Of a DNA stretch of 32,150 bases, positions 8,280 through 17,123 are shown piece after piece. Position numbers and translations under genes: made by a program. The notes beneath the pieces are model-generated. The model was not told the origin of the DNA, made no database searches, and worked only from the letters and a program-made list of their open reading frames with translations. How positions within the stretch are numbered: position 1 is the first letter of the stretch; each line of letters starts with the position of its first letter. Source of the DNA: CAYVAP01 sp964343195 (lineage in GTDB: Bacteria; Bacteroidota; Bacteroidia; J057); NCBI GenBank assembly GCA_964343195.1, contig CAYFIR010000072.1:1-32150 (forward strand), written 5' to 3'.

Positions 8280-8825
8280 TTACTCTCCGTCAGCAGTAGC
8301 CCAGCTTGGAGGGGTCAGAGTAAAGCCCATTTGCATCATGACAGGGAGGTTGTCCTGGAAGTGGTAAGCCAGCACGATTTTGCCATTCTCGATTTTGGCA
8401 TAGGTCGTGAACCAGGAAATGATTTCCTGCCCGGTAGGCTGAGGGGTCCACGATGCTTCTCCGGTGAAGATGACCCACTCTCCTGCCATCTCACCTTCCT
8501 TGATGTGAATGGGAATGGCAACAGCCTGGCTGAGGCCCTGTTCGCTGTTTCCCTGGCCATATCCTTTCCAGGTTTCCACGTATTCTGCGCGGCTCAGAGT
8601 AGGGTTGCCATCCACGCCCATGATGACAAAGTCTTCCGACATAAGCGATTCCATGGTCGCAAAGTCTCCTGCCAGTTTGGACTGGAACCACTGGTTAACC
8701 AGGTCGCCATTTGCTGTGGAGTTATCCGATGACTCGAAATTGAGCACCTGGAAATCGTCCTGTGCGTAGGTCGCGGTAGTGAAAAATGCAACGATCAGCA
8801 GTGAGATTAAGCTTAGCTTTTTCAT
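8280..8825 (-). CDS. Exported SnoaL/NTF2-like protein
   Basis: 181 residues with a clear signal peptide (MKKLSLISLLIVAFFTTATYA, cut before QDD). The mature part resembles the SnoaL/NTF2-like fold: a helix with VNQWFQSKLAGDFATMESLMSEDFVIMGVDG, then strands ending in WFTTYAKIENGKIVLAYHFQD. Proteins of this group range from isomerase-like enzymes to ligand-binding proteins; no specific activity can be assigned. The ATG gives the signal peptide at once, supporting the start. It is followed 140 bases later by the cytochrome gene on the same strand; that gap has a GAAGTCA duplication and a CGCAGCGCAGCG run but no clear terminator. Confidence 0.75.
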   Translation of the reverse strand: MKKLSLISLLIVAFFTTATYAQDDFQVLNFESSDNSTANGDLVNQWFQSKLAGDFATMESLMSEDFVIMGVDGNPTLSRAEYVETWKGYGQGNSEQGLSQAVAIPIHIKEGEMAGEWVIFTGEASWTPQPTGQEIISWFTTYAKIENGKIVLAYHFQDNLPVMMQMGFTLTPPSWATADGE

Positions 8826-9222
8826 CTTGAAGTAAGATTAAAGGGGTTAAAAAATGATGTTGTTTGAATTTGGCGACCGGGTGAATTCGTTTGCCCCAGC
8901 CGACATGACAAAGCAACGCCGAAACCCCTCTGACTACCTATCACTGAGGTCGCAAAGGATTTAGATTATGTCGCATTTGGTGTAAGGGGTTGATAGCGAG
9001 TAGTTTGTGCTTGGCTCGCTTCTGCGGAATGAGGCAAAAAAACTGGCCAGCTTTCACAAGGTGAAAACTGGCCAGTGCCTGATGGGCATGTTGCTGATTG
9101 TTGTGACTCGGACGGGTCTCCTGCTGAAGCAGGTGAGCATAAGCAGTTAGATACCTGGTCAAATACGTTGATGGGAAAACGGATTCAGCTTTCCGGGGCT
9201 CCTGGACCAGGGATGCATCTGC
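8826..9222. other. 397-base gap upstream of the SnoaL-like gene
   Basis: Apart from the terminator at 9036-9075, I see no gene or conserved RNA here. Short frames are weak and overlap the hairpin. The part next to 8825 should contain the promoter of the SnoaL-like gene on the minus strand, but no convincing promoter match was found. Confidence 0.5.
9036..9075 (-). terminator. Rho-independent terminator of the DUF3857 gene
   Basis: CTGGCCAGCTTTCAC (9043-9057) and GTGAAAACTGGCCAG (9061-9075) form a 15-base stem with one mismatch and a 3-base loop. On the minus strand the stem is followed by seven T residues (A tract 9036-9042), so it ends minus-strand transcripts. It lies about 150 bases behind the stop of the transglutaminase-like gene. 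Confidence 0.85.
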
Positions 9223-12200
9223 TTACTCTTTGTCCACCACTGCCAATCGTATTTCGTCGGCCTTGATGACCTGTCCCATGAAAGTTTTGAAGGCGGGATA
9301 GTCTGCTGGCTTGACGATATCATCTGTGAAGGCAAAGTGACGTACGGCGGTGAGTACCTGTGTTTCTTCGTCAAAACTAAAACTCAGTTCATACTCAGCG
9401 TTGGGGTGGGTGATGATGACTGGTTCAGGTAGCTCGGAAAACTGTTTTCCTTCTGGGGGATGGATGTACAGGGTTTCTTCCCAGCTTTCTGCATTGGAGT
9501 AGCGCCACAGTTCGATGGGATACAGGCGGGTCTCGGTAGCCAGGAACTCGGGGGTGCCGCTTTCAAGGGCATCTGACCAGGGCAACTTGAAAATGGACAT
9601 GCCTCCAACCTGCATGAAAATGCTCGGAGCCCGGTAGCTGTATTGGTACTCCACCCGATCAGAGTTGTCGTACAAATCTTCCCCAAAGTTGAGATCGATC
9701 AGCTTGATGTTGGGATATTCCCCATTGATCGCTTCCTGCATTTCCTTGGCTCGCTGAGTATCCCCCAGGTTTTCGTAAATATCTCGGATAAAAGTGGCCA
9801 TTACCCCGCTCTTGATGCTATTCTTCTCAACGATCAGGTCTGAGCCTTCAAAAGAAACTTCGGAGCTGCGTTGCACCGTGTTGGGTACTCGGGTCGAGGG
9901 ATTGATGACTGTCCCGGTTACGCTCCTGGACTCTCCACGGGGGATCTCCAGGGCAAAAGTCCGCTTGATCGAGCGGGTACCCGATGAGAAGGGGAGGTTG
10001 TCAGCGGTCAGTTCCACGAAATAGTCCTGCCCATCCAGGTTCACTTTGGCAATGCAGTGGTTGAAGTCTATGCTGGGCAGTGGCATACTGTTCTGGCCGT
10101 TGTCGCGGGTATTGATGAGTACCAGGTGGGCGTTGATTCCCATTTCTTCAGCCATGGCCACAAACAGGGTCGATACGTCCTTGCAGTCACCCTGCTTGGA
10201 GGAGATAACGGCTGAGGCCTTTTGAGGAACCAGTCCACTTTGCAGGAAGGGAACGGAGCGATAGCGGATCTGGGTGATGATGTAGTCATATATGGACTGG
10301 ACAATTTCCCGGTCGGAGAGTCCTTCTTTGCCCTCAAACAGCTCAGCTACGGTCTCCTGAACCACAAAGTCAGACTTGGCTTTTGCCTGTGCGAGGTCAG
10401 CATACCAGTCCGCTATGAAGTCCCAGTCTTCAAAAGATGAAATGTACAGTACGGGTTCCACGTCTGGAAGCTGGGACATGTAGGGTTCCAGCTTGATGGC
10501 GGGTACATCAAAGCGCTCCCAGATATAAAGCAGCCTGTTGCTTCCTCTCCTGTTAATAATCGGCTCCAGGTCAGAATTCGAAACGACATACTGGAATTCG
10601 CGGTCTTCTGGAACCAACAGGCTGTACCGTGAAGTCTGAATGGGGAGAGATAACGAGAAATAGTGGCTATCCCAGAACTGCCCCACAAGTTTACCTGAAA
10701 AATAGTCCTGAACCCGGTAGCTGAGGTGAATGGCATCCCCCGGTTCCAGGTTGGGGAAGACGATATATCCTCTCTGGTTCTGGGCTTCCAGTCTGGAACC
10801 ATTGGCTTTGATGACTTCTGCTTTTTCTATGAAGCCCTGTTGGTTACCGGTAACGGTCACGTTGTATTCTTTCCATGCGTCGACCCCATCGGAGTTGAAT
10901 ACCTTGACTATCAGGTGCTGCTTCATTTCGGATCCACCACCGGGGTACACCACTTTCTGGACTTCATCGAGCAGAATGATGCTGTGATCGTCCGGAAAAT
11001 CACCAGCATCCGGTGCCGACGCGATTATCCGCTCCAGCTTGATTTCCTGAAATTCGTCAAACACATCACCCTCATCATTGAGCTGTCGCAATTGTTCCCG
11101 GACCTCATAGTCATAGGGGTCATAATAGATGGCTTTTTCGAAGGCGGAAATAGCTCGGTCGATTTTTCCCATTTCCCGGTAGGATTCTCCCAGTGACTTG
11201 TGGTAACTCCCGACATAGGGAGCGATTCTGATACATTCCTGCACCAGTTCCTCGGCTTTTTCGTATCGGCCCAGAGAGAAATAGATGCTGGAAAGGCGGC
11301 TGTAGAAACCTGTGGCGAGCGGATTATCTTCTAGCAACTCCTGGAATAATTCCAGGCCACTGCTTACCTGCCCGACGGAGAGGTAATGGTTGATCAGCGT
11401 GAGCATGATATTCTCGTCATAATACCTTTTAAGGTACTGCTCCAGGATTTTGCGCGCCTGCCTGCTGTCCTTGCGCACATCCTTTTCGATCAGGTAGCTC
11501 AGCCTGGCAAATTCCGACTCCTCGGGATACGCCTGATACCCTTCCTTAACCAGTGCGAACAGGGCTTCCATCTGTTCACGATTACTGGCCAACTCCATTT
11601 TTTTGAGGTAAACATTCACAGACAGCCCTTCATTGGCTTCGATCTTTTCGAGAATTTCTTCTGCTTCGTCGAAGTCCTCGATGTCCATGGCCTCATTAAA
11701 AGTGAGCGACAGCGCAAGAGGGCTATTGGGATCCTTGGCTTTTACTTCTTCCAGGTAGGTCGAGGATTCTGTCTCATTGTCGTCTCTGGCACTGGCGAGG
11801 AAAAGCTGAAAAGTAACATAGCTACAGTCGGGGAAATGCTCTTTGGCCAGTTTGAGGTATTGTTTGGCCTGATAAACATTGTCCCCCATCAGATAAAACT
11901 GGTTGATGCCGACGTAGTTGGGGAGCCAGTCGGGATCGGCCGCGATTCTGGCCTGCATTTCCAGTTCTACGGGATCTGGCACCCGTTCGCTTTCGTAAGT
12001 GTAGTCGCCAGGATAATCGGCCAGTTGGGTGCTGTATTGCAGGTCTTCAAAAAGATTGCCCTCTTCGTCGGTGATCCGTAGCAAAAAGTTGGAGCCACTG
12101 GTCTCACTTGACCCGACCTGTACAAGTATCCGGTTAGTTCCTGCCGCCAGTTTGGTTCGGAAGACGTAGCTATCGATGCCATTGTCCCGCTCCTGTGCCT

Positions 12201-12972
12201 CACTGAACTGCAGTTGGTCATTGACCCATATTTTCAGCGAACCAGAAACTCCCACCCGAAACTGTACCTCTCGCTCCTCGGGGGAGGTACAAAAGGTCTG
12301 GGCATACATCATGGAGTTGCTGGTGTAAAAATGGTATTCGAAGTCTATCCATTTGCTACGTGTAGGCATTTTCAGGTCAAACCACTGGATGTCCACCCCT
12401 CGCTTGTTGGTGAAGATATGTTCTGACTCAGGATGTGCCAGCACCCCAAAGTCGCGGTCAAAACCACTTTCTGAGATATTCTCAAATTCACCCAAAATTT
12501 GCCATTGCTCGATGGCTCCTATTTTTTCGAAGTATGTATCAGCTTCGTCCATATCGCCCTTTGCCATGTAATGGAAGCCCAGTTGCTGAGCGGCAAGTGC
12601 TCTAAGCTGGCTGCTTTGGGCTTTTTTGGCCAGAGTCTCATAAAACTCCAGTTGCTGATCGCTCTTGAGGCCTCTTTCGCTCATCCAAAGGGCTCTGATA
12701 TCCGCCTCGGGGTCAGCTGCGGTCTGGTAGTATTGGTAGTAATGATCGAATGAAACCTCACTGTCGCCCATTGAGGCGGCTACGAGCGAAAGGCCCAGGT
12801 GGGCTTCTGGTGCATCGGGGCCACTCAGCGCAGCACCGAACATCATTTTGGCTTTATTGAGGTTGTTTTGAGCAAAGGCTTCCCAGCCCGCTTCGAGGTT
12901 GGCATCTCTAGCCAATCCAAAGCTAAATGAGAAACTCAGGAGTAACGTCAGAAAAATTAGTCTAGGTTGCAT
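9223..12972 (-). CDS. Large exported TPR / DUF3857 / transglutaminase-like protein
   Basis: 1,249 residues with a signal peptide (MQPRLIFLTLLLSFSFSFG). The N-terminal part has TPR-like helices, then a beta-rich segment resembling a PA14/carbohydrate-binding jelly roll (about 165-310), then many TPRs (about 340-640). A DUF3857 domain follows (about 645-830) and then a transglutaminase-like papain fold (about 880-1000) with Cys930 in KQGDCKDVSTLF and His972 in DFNHCIAK. The usual third residue lies in a (F/L)D.T motif; here it reads VELT, so Glu987 stands at that place, with Asp991 four residues on. DUF3857/transglutaminase proteins are common in Bacteroidota, but their substrates are poorly known; a periplasmic or outer-membrane location is likely. 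It appears monocistronic: it has its own terminator, and the gene upstream ends 331 bases before it. Confidence 0.88.
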   Translation of the reverse strand: MQPRLIFLTLLLSFSFSFGLARDANLEAGWEAFAQNNLNKAKMMFGAALSGPDAPEAHLGLSLVAASMGDSEVSFDHYYQYYQTAADPEADIRALWMSERGLKSDQQLEFYETLAKKAQSSQLRALAAQQLGFHYMAKGDMDEADTYFEKIGAIEQWQILGEFENISESGFDRDFGVLAHPESEHIFTNKRGVDIQWFDLKMPTRSKWIDFEYHFYTSNSMMYAQTFCTSPEEREVQFRVGVSGSLKIWVNDQLQFSEAQERDNGIDSYVFRTKLAAGTNRILVQVGSSETSGSNFLLRITDEEGNLFEDLQYSTQLADYPGDYTYESERVPDPVELEMQARIAADPDWLPNYVGINQFYLMGDNVYQAKQYLKLAKEHFPDCSYVTFQLFLASARDDNETESSTYLEEVKAKDPNSPLALSLTFNEAMDIEDFDEAEEILEKIEANEGLSVNVYLKKMELASNREQMEALFALVKEGYQAYPEESEFARLSYLIEKDVRKDSRQARKILEQYLKRYYDENIMLTLINHYLSVGQVSSGLELFQELLEDNPLATGFYSRLSSIYFSLGRYEKAEELVQECIRIAPYVGSYHKSLGESYREMGKIDRAISAFEKAIYYDPYDYEVREQLRQLNDEGDVFDEFQEIKLERIIASAPDAGDFPDDHSIILLDEVQKVVYPGGGSEMKQHLIVKVFNSDGVDAWKEYNVTVTGNQQGFIEKAEVIKANGSRLEAQNQRGYIVFPNLEPGDAIHLSYRVQDYFSGKLVGQFWDSHYFSLSLPIQTSRYSLLVPEDREFQYVVSNSDLEPIINRRGSNRLLYIWERFDVPAIKLEPYMSQLPDVEPVLYISSFEDWDFIADWYADLAQAKAKSDFVVQETVAELFEGKEGLSDREIVQSIYDYIITQIRYRSVPFLQSGLVPQKASAVISSKQGDCKDVSTLFVAMAEEMGINAHLVLINTRDNGQNSMPLPSIDFNHCIAKVNLDGQDYFVELTADNLPFSSGTRSIKRTFALEIPRGESRSVTGTVINPSTRVPNTVQRSSEVSFEGSDLIVEKNSIKSGVMATFIRDIYENLGDTQRAKEMQEAINGEYPNIKLIDLNFGEDLYDNSDRVEYQYSYRAPSIFMQVGGMSIFKLPWSDALESGTPEFLATETRLYPIELWRYSNAESWEETLYIHPPEGKQFSELPEPVIITHPNAEYELSFSFDEETQVLTAVRHFAFTDDIVKPADYPAFKTFMGQVIKADEIRLAVVDKE

Positions 12973-13303
12973 TGAATAGGTTGTATTACTAGTTGTGGGA
13001 GAATTAGATGATCAATAGCCTATCCACTTCTCGCGGACATATTGCCGAGGGTAGTCATGGAGAGAAATCTGATCGGGGAAAAAAGCATGGTTGGTTGATC
13101 TGTGTGTCAAGCGTTGTGGTGTATTGGCAATATACGGAAAGTTAAATATTCTGAACAACGGTACCTGTCAATTGTGATGACAATTGATGGCAGGTTTGCC
13201 ATGGGTGTGTTCAGTGCCGTGGGAAAACAGAGAAGGCTGCCTCGCTATTGAGACAGCCTCGATTTTTACCGAAAATGACATTAGACCAATCCAGCATTGT
13301 GGA
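12973..13303. other. 331-base gap between pfp and the DUF3857 gene
   Basis: No gene is seen. A structured site, ACCTG-TCAATTGT-gatg-ACAATTGA-tgg-CAGGT (13163-13195), forms a 13-pair stem with a 4-base loop and a small bulge. The pfp terminator lies at 13231-13259. The promoter of the DUF3857 gene should lie in 12973-13160 but was not recognised. Confidence 0.5.
13231..13266 (-). terminator. Probable terminator of the phosphofructokinase gene
   Basis: AGGCTGCCTC (13234-13243) pairs with GAGACAGCCT (13250-13259) with one mismatch and a 6-base loop. It begins 45 bases behind the pfp stop on the minus strand. On that strand the trailing sequence is TCTCTGTTTTC, a moderate T tract; the + side has a better one (ATTTTT), so it may work in both directions. 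Confidence 0.6.
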
Positions 13304-14554
13304 CTAGAACGCCCGGGGGCGGATCTTTTTGGGATCAAACTCCCAATCGAGAATGTTATAGAAGCAGTAGTGCTCAGGATTTGGGATAAATTCCCGTGCT
13401 TTTTCGTAGTCCAGCGGGGAAAGTACGTGCATATCGTCAAAGACCATGCGGGCCAGCTCTGAATTGATGTCAACTGGTCTTGGAGGAATGGTCCCGGTTT
13501 CGTCCTCCATGGAACTGAGTGGTAAGCCCTTGATATCAGCCTTGGAAGAGGTCGAGACGATGACACCCGTCTCGCCGTCGAGGAAGAGCTTGCGGACACC
13601 CATTCCCAGAAGGGTACAGAGGGTCAGGTCATAAGCAACCGGGCGGCAGCAACGGAGCTCATAGCCTAGCTCTACGGGGCGGCTTTTGATATTTAGCTCA
13701 AGCTTTTGCAGTTCTTTCTGCACCAGGACGTTGAAGATGTGCGCTTTGGACACATTGCCCAGTTCGGGGTGGCCGTGGGCATCGTAGGTAAAGTTGATGC
13801 CACTGTTGAGGATCTGATTGTGGGGTAGGAAGTGGAAGATTCCCTCACTGACCATGGCCACACCATGGCGAATTCCCTCAACCTTGCGTTTGAGCATGGA
13901 GGAAATAATCAGCCGAACGACCTTGTCCAGGGTGAGGCCTGTTTTATTGAACATCTCCGGGATGATGATCACAGGGAAGTGGCAGCTGGTACCGATTTCA
14001 AAAGCCAGGTGTCCAGCCGAACGACCCATGGACGAAACGACGAACCAGTTGCCGGAGGTACGGGCATCTTCGTAGATGGTGTTTCCGATCCGTACCCCTT
14101 CGTCCTTGGCGGAGTTAAACCCGAAAGTCGGGGTACGCCCCGGCAGAGGGATGTCATTGTCTATGGTCTTGGGGACGTGGATGTTCTGGATTTGCAGGTC
14201 CTGGGAGCGAAGGTACTTCGCGAGACGGTTGGCCGTAGAAGCTGTGTCATCGCCTCCGATGGTCACGAGCAGTTTGACGTCATTTTCAGAGAAGAATGTG
14301 CCGTTGAATTCCGGATCTTTGGGCTTATACCTGCTCATGCGGAGGGTAGAGCCACCACGTGGAAAAATCCGGTCAGCATACAGGAAGTCGATTTCAACCG
14401 TCTCGGCCTTACCGTTGAATAGATTCTGATAGCCATCGTGGATTCCGATCACCCGATAGCCATCGCGCAGGAATACCTTGGCAATGGTACTGATGACGGT
14501 ATTGATGCCGGGAGCGGGGCCTCCGGCACAGAGAATAGCAATAGCGGGGGACAT
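13304..14554 (-). CDS. pfp: Diphosphate-dependent phosphofructokinase
   Basis: 416 residues of the phosphofructokinase A family, catalysing fructose 6-phosphate + PPi to fructose 1,6-bisphosphate + Pi in the cytoplasm. The N terminus has the CAGGPAPGIN phosphate-binding loop. The donor-specificity positions read GGDD (100-103) and PKTIDND (128-134). ATP enzymes carry GGDG and PGTIDND, so Asp103 and Lys129 point to PPi as donor; this is established for the family. SSMGRSAGHLA and the later ELGYELR(C)C..P motif complete the active site. The reaction is reversible and can serve glycolysis or gluconeogenesis. It is transcribed divergently from transketolase, which uses fructose 6-phosphate as well. 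Confidence 0.94.
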   Translation of the reverse strand: MSPAIAILCAGGPAPGINTVISTIAKVFLRDGYRVIGIHDGYQNLFNGKAETVEIDFLYADRIFPRGGSTLRMSRYKPKDPEFNGTFFSENDVKLLVTIGGDDTASTANRLAKYLRSQDLQIQNIHVPKTIDNDIPLPGRTPTFGFNSAKDEGVRIGNTIYEDARTSGNWFVVSSMGRSAGHLAFEIGTSCHFPVIIIPEMFNKTGLTLDKVVRLIISSMLKRKVEGIRHGVAMVSEGIFHFLPHNQILNSGINFTYDAHGHPELGNVSKAHIFNVLVQKELQKLELNIKSRPVELGYELRCCRPVAYDLTLCTLLGMGVRKLFLDGETGVIVSTSSKADIKGLPLSSMEDETGTIPPRPVDINSELARMVFDDMHVLSPLDYEKAREFIPNPEHYCFYNILDWEFDPKKIRPRAF

Positions 14555-14902
14555 AGGCGAATTTTGAATAAAAGTAAGAGATGGGTTAATGTTGAAGTAG
14601 TTTCAATATCTCCATTAATCGAGTCCCATTCAAGTCCAGCGCAGATGAGCAATCGATTAATGAAGGAAATATGTTTTTTGACCCCATTAGTTAGACAGTT
14701 CTTCCTGCGAACTGTTTATTTTACCTCAGGGAATAAACTACCTTGATTATCAGCTAGTAAACCATTAACTCCGTGTTAAGTTTTCACTATGGGGTTTGGG
14801 TTTTTCAGTAAAAGTGTCTTTCTTACACTAATTAATTGTGTGGCTGCATTCGATCCCATTATTCCACACAATTTGCGTCTTCACCCCAATTGAATATTTA
14901 TT
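14555..14902. promoter_or_regulatory. Divergent control region between pfp and tkt with two inverted repeats
   Basis: The 348 bases hold no gene. Two different perfect 10-base inverted repeats stand near the two starts: CATTAATCGA/TCGATTAATG (14613-14622 and 14653-14662, 30-base spacer), about 59 bases upstream of pfp, and AATTGTGTGG/CCACACAATT (14834-14843 and 14864-14873, 20-base spacer), 30 bases upstream of tkt. Centre-to-centre distances of about 40 and 30 bases are near whole helical turns, fitting paired protein-binding half-sites. The second could instead fold in the tkt leader RNA. The role is inference. Confidence 0.5.
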
Positions 14903-16969
14903 ATGTCAGAAGCTACCACCTACTCAGTATCCCACAAAGCAGCGGATAACATCCGCATTCTGTCTGCTGCAATGGTTGAAAAAGCCAAGTCTGGTCACCC
15001 TGGCGGCGCCATGGGCGGAGCAGATTTTGTATCCATCCTGTTTTCGGAATTCATGGAGTTTGACCCTGGCGACCCGCATTGGGCATTTCGTGACCGATTC
15101 TTCATGGACCCTGGGCACATGTCCCCCATGCTCTACTCCATCCAGCGGCTATTAGGCAACTACAGCTCTGAAGACATCGAAAACTTCCGTCAGTGGGGCA
15201 GCGTCACGCCCGGCCACCCCGAACTTGACGTAGCACGTGGCATCGAAAATACCTCCGGACCTCTGGGGCAGGGACATACATTCGGCATAGGAGCTGCGAT
15301 AGCTGAGCGTTTCCTCGCACATCGTTTTGGAGAGTGGACGGCCCACCGCAGCTTCATCTACATTTCTGATGGCGGTATTCAGGAGGAAATCTCCCAGGGA
15401 GCAGGTCGTACGGCTGGATTCCTCGGGCTGGGAAATGTGATCATGTTCTACGATTCCAACGACATCCAGCTTTCTTCTACCGTGCCTGATGTGATGAACG
15501 AAGACACCGGTAAGAAATATGAAGCCTGGGGATGGCACGTCATCACCATCGACGGCAATGACCATGACCAGATACGCAAGGCTCTGAAAGAATCAATCGC
15601 TGAGACCGACCGTCCCTCTCTGATCATCGGCAAGACCGTGATGGGCAAAGGCGTACGGCTGGAAGATGGCAGCATGTTCGAAGGCGAAGTAGAATTGCAC
15701 GGTCAGGCGCTGAGCGGCGCTGGTGCTTCTCTGGAAGCGACCGTCAAAGGCCTGGGAGGTGATCCTGAGAATCCTTTCCAGGTTTTCCCGGAAGTAGCAG
15801 ACTTCTTCGAAAAGGTGAAAGCAGAGAAAGCCGCTGCGGCAGCTGCAAAGAAAAAAGAGCAGGAAGCATGGGAATCCGCGAATCCTGAACTGGCTACCAA
15901 GCTGAATAGCTTCCTCGCGGGCGATGTTCCCGAAGTTGATTATGAAGCCATCAAGCAGAAGGAAAACGATGCCAGCCGAAATGCTTCTGGTAACGTACTG
16001 GCTACCTTTGCCGATCAGGTGGAGAATATGATCGTAGCCTCTGCCGACCTCTCCAACTCTGACAAGACCCTTTCATTCCTCAAGAAGACGACCCACTTCA
16101 CCAAGGGAGACTTCTCAGGGCAATTCCTACAAGCGGGTGTATCCGAGCTGACCATGGCGGCCCTGTCCATCGGGATGTCTCTACACGGAGGCGTGATTCC
16201 AGTTTGTGCTACCTTCTTTGTGTTCTCTGATTACATGAAGCCTGCCCTGCGTCTTGCAGCCTTGATGGAGCAGCCTGTGAAGTTCATCTGGACACACGAT
16301 GCCTTCCGCGTAGGAGAAGACGGACCTACCCACCAGCCTGTAGAACAGGAAGCACAACTACGGTTGCTGGAGCAACTGAAAAACCACTCAGGTGAGCCAG
16401 GCGTACTGGCCCTGCGTCCCGCAGATACGTTGGAAACCTCTGTCGCCTGGAAGATGGCCATGGAAAATACCAAGACCCCATCAGGTTTGATCCTGAGTCG
16501 TCAGGGAATCAAGCAACTGCCAACTGAAGGCGGAAAGAGCCGCTGGGAAGCTGCCCTGGAAGCTGAGAGGGGAGCTTACGTGGTACTTTCGGGTGGAGAA
16601 AACCCCGACATCGTATTCGTTGCCAATGGATCTGAGGTGGCTACCCTGGTAGAAGGTGCCGAGTTACTGAAGGAGAAAAAAGGCCTGAATGTCCGCATCG
16701 TTTCTGCCATCAGTGAAGGTCGTTTCCGTCAGCAGCCTGCTGAATATCAGGTTTCTGTTCTGCCTCCTAATGTCCCCACAATGGGACTCACTGCCGGACT
16801 CCCTGTGACCCTGCAGGGACTGGTAGGCCCATTTGGTAAGAGCATCGGATTGGATCACTTCGGACACTCAGCACCATACAAGGTGTTGGATGAGAAGTTG
16901 GGCTACACCGGAGAGAATGTCTTCAACCAGGCGGTTCAGTACCTGGAAGAGTACGCTGGGCCTAAGTAA
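14903..16969 (+). CDS. tkt: Transketolase
   Basis: 688 residues, full length. It is a thiamine-diphosphate enzyme of the non-oxidative pentose phosphate pathway that moves two-carbon units between ketose and aldose phosphates. The N-terminal domain has SGHPGG (His32), DPGHMSPM, GPLGQG and the cofactor/metal stretch ISDGGIQEE ... FYDSND. This Bacteroidota-style variant replaces the classical GDG...DDN. The central pyrimidine domain has the SDLSNSDKT and AGVSELTMAALSIGM segments and THDAFRVGEDGPTHQPVEQ. A short Ala/Lys-rich linker (about 306-322) joins the domains. ATG 14903 is chosen because the conserved N terminus begins at once. It has a putative operator 30 bases upstream and a terminator 117 bases downstream. 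Confidence 0.96.
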   Translation: MSEATTYSVSHKAADNIRILSAAMVEKAKSGHPGGAMGGADFVSILFSEFMEFDPGDPHWAFRDRFFMDPGHMSPMLYSIQRLLGNYSSEDIENFRQWGSVTPGHPELDVARGIENTSGPLGQGHTFGIGAAIAERFLAHRFGEWTAHRSFIYISDGGIQEEISQGAGRTAGFLGLGNVIMFYDSNDIQLSSTVPDVMNEDTGKKYEAWGWHVITIDGNDHDQIRKALKESIAETDRPSLIIGKTVMGKGVRLEDGSMFEGEVELHGQALSGAGASLEATVKGLGGDPENPFQVFPEVADFFEKVKAEKAAAAAAKKKEQEAWESANPELATKLNSFLAGDVPEVDYEAIKQKENDASRNASGNVLATFADQVENMIVASADLSNSDKTLSFLKKTTHFTKGDFSGQFLQAGVSELTMAALSIGMSLHGGVIPVCATFFVFSDYMKPALRLAALMEQPVKFIWTHDAFRVGEDGPTHQPVEQEAQLRLLEQLKNHSGEPGVLALRPADTLETSVAWKMAMENTKTPSGLILSRQGIKQLPTEGGKSRWEAALEAERGAYVVLSGGENPDIVFVANGSEVATLVEGAELLKEKKGLNVRIVSAISEGRFRQQPAEYQVSVLPPNVPTMGLTAGLPVTLQGLVGPFGKSIGLDHFGHSAPYKVLDEKLGYTGENVFNQAVQYLEEYAGPK

Positions 16970-16980
16970 TTGAGAAAACC

Positions 16981-17045
16981 GTGATTCGTAATTCGTAATT
17001 GGCCGCAGGCGGATTGGAAACCCAAAGGCATGATTGCGCGGAGCG
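16981..17045. repeat. Dispersed intergenic repeat of ATTCGTAATT type (copy I)
   Basis: GTGATTCGTAATTCGTAATT (16981-17000), then a GGC-rich stretch, then AAGGCATGATT..GCGGAGC (17025-17045). The same order of words recurs at 31991-32065. It stands in the short gap behind tkt. It contains no gene; the function is unknown. Confidence 0.6.
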
Positions 17046-17085
17046 AAATACAAACTCAAGAAGTAAAAACCTTCCTGAATTAACC

Positions 17086-17118
17086 ACGGCCGGGGCATTG
17101 CCCTGGCCGTTTTGGTTG
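17086..17118 (+). terminator. Terminator between convergent tkt and the LRR gene
   Basis: ACGGCCGGGGC (17086-17096) pairs with GCCCTGGCCGT (17100-17110), 11 pairs with one G-T and a 3-base ATT loop, followed by TTTGGTT. It suits tkt on the + strand, and the reverse side (GGTTAATT) may also help end the minus-strand gene that stops at 17124. Confidence 0.75.
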
Positions 17119-17123
17119 GGGCC

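Noticed and set aside
11386..12081. 231-codon + strand frame within the DUF3857 gene
   Set aside because: It is fully antisense to a well-supported large gene and has no domain or start context of its own.
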